Source of the DNA: Letharia columbiana
Lineage: Eukaryota > Ascomycota > Lecanoromycetes > Lecanorales > Parmeliaceae
Assembly (NCBI RefSeq): GCF_014066305.1
Contig: NW_023501069.1
Coordinates: 1 to 64,000 of the forward strand
DNA: 64,000 nucleotides
Direction: 5' to 3'
Positions 60,511 through 64,000 of this stretch are shown piece by piece (within the stretch, counting starts at the first letter, position 1; the number at the start of each line of letters is the position of its first letter). The position numbers were made by a program, and so were the translations under genes. The notes beneath the pieces were generated by a model, which saw only the letters and a program-made list of their open reading frames with translations, was not told the DNA's origin and did not search any database.

Positions 60511-62325
60511 AATTACGTTCTTATCTGAGAAAAAAGTATTTGCTTAATAATCTTATTCTTAATATACCTCGCTAGCTGAGTAAGTTATCTTCTTAATAGA
60601 TCGCCTAAAACTATAATTAATAGGCCGGCCTTATTAGTAATTCGACTTAAAGCTATATATAATTAACTATAGATAAAGATCTCAGAGTATAGATATAGGT
60701 CGATCTACTATAATAATTAGTCTTAAAACTTATTAATCGTTATACTAAAGGCTAATTAAATTAAGAATTAAATATATTAAAAGAAAGTATATAAATTATT
60801 TAAATTAGGCGGAATTAGAGAGATACGTAATATATAATATTATTTATTATTATATTCGCCTCTAAGAATACGATAATTGAGTATCTTAGATCTAATATAC
60901 TTAATTTATAGACGTATTCTATTATATAGATCTATACGCTACTTTAAATTCCTTAATAATATTATTATATAATTCTATTTTAATTTTAAATAATAGAGTA
61001 AAAGCGAGATTAATTTAAAGATATTTATTATTTTAGTAGATAGAAGAAAGCTATCTTTCTTATTAACGACTTAATTTTTACTTTTATAAATAGTTTTAAT
61101 CTTAAAGAACTTATTAAGAACTTAACTATTAAATTAAGCGATATTCTTATTAAAAGTATAAAGAATTACTTTAGATATATAAAAATTAGCTATTTAATAT
61201 AGGTTAAAATTATTATAAATAATATTAATTAGCTAAGTAATAGAGTTATCTAATAATTACCCGATAGACTAATTAATAGCTTCTTATTTTTTAAAGCTTA
61301 TTAAAATATTATTATCTATATCTAATAGCGTTTAAGCGAATTCCTTTATATTAATTCGGCCTTAATTAATTAAATTAAGATTTCGAAGTCTTATATTTTT
61401 TATTAGTCTAAGAATTTAAATATAGTTTTAAAAGTAAGATGTTTTTAATATAGTTCGAGCGATATAACCTAACTTAGTATTCTTAATAATTAAAAGAATT
61501 TAATAAAAGTTATTATAGAAATATATAACTATACTATTAAAAGGAGTGAGGTTCTTTTAAATATCTTAAAGTATATGATCGATGGCTTCGATATCGTAGC
61601 GGTTTTATATAGAGATCTTATTCTAGAAGATAAGCTTAATTATCTTTAATAATTAAGTTAAATTAGACTCTATTAATATATTATAATTAAATTAAGTAAT
61701 AGTATTAAAAGAAATCTTAAAGCGAGAATAAGTGATAATATTACTTTAAAGGAGAATAAAGGTAATACTAGATAAAGCTATAGCAATAGCTATCTTAGAG
61801 TTATTTTATACTCTTTATAATATAATATTTTAAAGTATAATCTTATTAATATCTTTATAGCTATTAAGAAAAAGAGTTAGCTATTAAAATAAGAGATTAT
61901 ATTTTAAATAGCGTTAGTTATAGTAATTTAATTATTATTAAAATTTATCTATATTTAATCTTAGATATTAGTTTAATAACTACGTACTTCGCGTAGAAGT
62001 CGATTTTATTTATTAATATAATATTATTTATAGTCTCGCTAGATCGCGGATAAATTAAAGTTAATAATAAGACTAATATTCTTTATAGAGCTAATATTAT
62101 TTTTCTTTAAGTGGATTTAAATTAAATAAAGATAGAAGTCTTCGACGACGATCTATTTATATTATATATTATTTAATAGAGAGAGAGTATAATATTAAGT
62201 CTAAAGGATATAAATAAGATTATTAGATAATCTAAATAAAGAATAATAAGTGTTAATTAAGAAATATACGCAAAGTGCGAGTAGAGAATTAAATTATTTA
62301 TGGGAAAAAAAAGGAAAAATATATC
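60511..62325. other. Unclassified RIP-degraded tract
   Basis: No recognisable domains. Short stretches such as 61545-61640 retain TpG (GGAGTGAGGTTC, ATATGATCGATGGCTTCG) and might belong to the degraded frame downstream. Confidence 0.35.
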
Positions 62326-62620
62326 TAGCGCGAAAAGTTTTAGTAGCTAAAAAAAGAATATTATATTAAAAAAAGTCGCGATATTTTAAAACTATCGTTA
62401 GCGCGGTAATCTTCTTATTCTATAGCTTAAAGCACTTTAATTTATTAAAGAAATTGCTAAAAAAAATACACCTAGCGCGAAAAGTTTTAATATATAAAAA
62501 AAGAAATATTATATTAAAAAAAGTTATAATATTTTAATATTATCGTTAGCGCGATAAGCTATTTATATTACGCTTAAAGTATTTCTACTTAATAAAGAAG
62601 AAATTATCTATATATCTTAA
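62326..62620 (+). repeat. Direct repeat, two units of 147 bp
   Basis: TAGCGCGAAAAGTTTTA starts at 62326 and 62473. The similarity extends through ATATTATATTAAAAAAAGT and TATCGTTAGCGCG to a GCTTAAAG...TAATAAAGAA-type end. Each unit is bordered by TAGCGCG and CGTTAGCGCG, which are partly palindromic. Differences are mostly transitions. Confidence 0.75.
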
Positions 62621-62641
62621 TTTATAATTATTTTATAGATT

Positions 62642-64000
62642 TAGAGAATTATCGAGCTTATATTATAATAGAATTATTATAAAGAGACTTCGTAAGTAGT
62701 ATTCTCTCTTTTAGGCCGCTACTTTATTTAATATTTAATCTTATTCGATATTATTATAAAGTAAGTCTCTCGCTATATAGATATTATAATAGAAAGAAAG
62801 AATATTACTATTTATTATATATAAGTCTTCGAAGAATATAGAATTTAATATATTTAGAAGAAGGTATCGTAGATAGAAGAGCTTCTTAATATTTAAATTA
62901 ATATAGTATATTCTTATAATAATACCTCTACGCCTCTAACGTAAACTTTATTTAAATATATTTCGCTTATTTTTTTTCTAGATATATTATATTAATAGAT
63001 CGATATAGAAAAGATCTTCTACTTATCTTCGCTGCTTACATTATTTATTTAATTAAAAAAAAACTATTAACTTAGTCTAGCGTTTATATTCTATATTAAT
63101 CATATAAGATAGATTATTATTATTATTAAATATTATATTATATTAATTTAGAAGGTAAATAGATAATTATTCGATAGAAAGATTATATTTATATAATTTA
63201 AAGTTAAAAATTCTTTAATAGACTTTCGTAGAGCTTATTTACTATATATCTCGATACTCTTAAATCTTATTTATCTAATCTAGACCTATACTATCTTAAT
63301 CTATATCGCTTTTATACTCTATTTAAAGACTAGCCTAATCGCTACTCTTATAAATATATTTAAAAATATATTTATAAACTTTAATATTAACGTAAATCTC
63401 TATATTAATATAAGCGTTATATTTAGTTAATAAATAGAAACTATAGAGTACTATCTAGTAATTCTATTTAAATTTATTATCTAATATCTTAATAGACCTA
63501 TATTAATAATATATAGAGTATTTAAAATCTAATTTAAAAACGATATAATCGCTAAAGTTCTTCGGAAATCGCTTAATATATATATTTTTATCTAAGTTTT
63601 AATAAGATAAAATAATATCTATTCTACTAATAGTATATTGGCTATAATTTTTATAAAGTATATATCTAGTAATAATTATATAGAGATTGAGAAATAGACT
63701 TTAATTAGAAATCTTAATATTAATAGCGGCGTTTATCTTAGTAGCGCTAAAGAATCGATTTTTAGAATATAATATAATGAGGATGTGGGTATACGGTAGG
63801 TCTCGTTTTTGAAATTCTATAATATAGATATAGGCGAGAACTCGACCTATTATCTATAAAGTCAGTTAGAGTTAGAGTTAATCGACATTTTAATCGATTA
63901 TACTTCGCCTTTATAGGGGTAAAGAAATTTTTTAGACGGTATCGTAGGGCTAATCGATAGGAATTATGGTGTATAGAGGGCTAAACTATATTAGAAGTAC
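62642..64000 (+). pseudogene. Degraded frame of 453 codons running off the window, function unknown
   Basis: A single plus-strand frame can be followed from 62642 to the last base, with only TAA/TAG as interruptions. It looks protein-like throughout: VFSLLGRYFI, IIIERKNITIYYI, VFEEYRIQYI, FFLDILY, NSLIDFRRAYLLYISILLNL, and, in the least mutated last 230 bases, YNEDVGIR, VSFLKFYNIDIGENSTYYL, SQLELELIDILIDYTSPL and NFLDGIVGLIDRNYGV. I do not recognise the family. RIP intensity falls towards the window end, so sequence to the right may be better preserved. Confidence 0.45.

Noticed and set aside
1..64000. tRNA or rRNA genes, or a mitochondrial origin suggested by the very high A/T content
   Set aside because: No tRNA cloverleaf or rRNA landmarks were recognised. 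The CpA/TpG-specific depletion with nested LTR elements and target duplications is the signature of nuclear RIP, not of mitochondrial DNA.

Overview
The window looks like a gene-free, AT-rich block from a filamentous ascomycete (Pezizomycotina) genome that has been saturated by repeat-induced point mutation (RIP). CpA and TpG are almost absent: between 3121 and 3480 I count one CpA and no TpG. TpA is in large excess, while CpG, CpT and CpC survive. No intact gene is visible. Every coding relic is peppered with TAA and TAG codons (from CAA, CAG or TGG) and with Cys-to-Tyr, His-to-Tyr, Asp-to-Asn and Gly-to-Arg/Ser changes. The relics recognisable after mentally reversing C-to-T and G-to-A changes all belong to transposable elements.

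Left part (1-26109). A Fot1/pogo-type DNA transposon (1029-2925) sits inside a fragment of a long-inverted-repeat family (here 'M'). This is followed by a stack of Ty1/copia-type LTR elements. Element C (plus strand; 8370-9904 and 25342-26109) is the oldest layer. It was hit by two copies of family A (minus strand): A1 (about 3131-8369, truncated) and A2 (9905-25336, complete, 5-bp target duplication ATTAC). A2 was in turn hit by element B (11715-19352, plus strand, same family as C, duplication ATATT) and by a miniature LTR element (TRIM1, 22212-23253, duplication ATTTA). All have short LTRs (about 140-190 bp). A1, A2, B and both TRIMs carry a primer site matching a RIP-mutated complement of the initiator-tRNA-Met anticodon arm, which is the half-tRNA priming mode known from copia and Ty5.

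Middle part (26110-46424). Unclassified RIP debris is punctuated by a modular foldback element (29478-30736), a second TRIM (36102-37114, duplication ATAAT) and several copies of an approximately 2.1-2.3 kb family 'R1' (38123-40231, 41445-43742, 44470-46424 inverted; fragments at 409, 30737 and 60246). R1 copies start with a 19-bp palindrome shared with family M and contain an expandable tandem array of about 176 bp that reads as a leucine-rich repeat-protein frame.

Right part (46425-64000). A probable CACTA/EnSpm-like element of about 12 kb (roughly 48161-60194) has short subterminal repeats in opposite orientation at its two ends and a decayed Tnp2-like transposase frame near 57.3-59.4 kb. 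It also holds an unrecognised relic frame flanked by a 14-bp minisatellite, a repeat-bearing open frame and a small nested MITE-like element. Beyond it are a 147-bp duplicated sequence and a degraded frame of 453 codons that runs off the window end.

The genomic setting (accessory, pericentromeric or subtelomeric heterochromatin) cannot be decided from the window alone.
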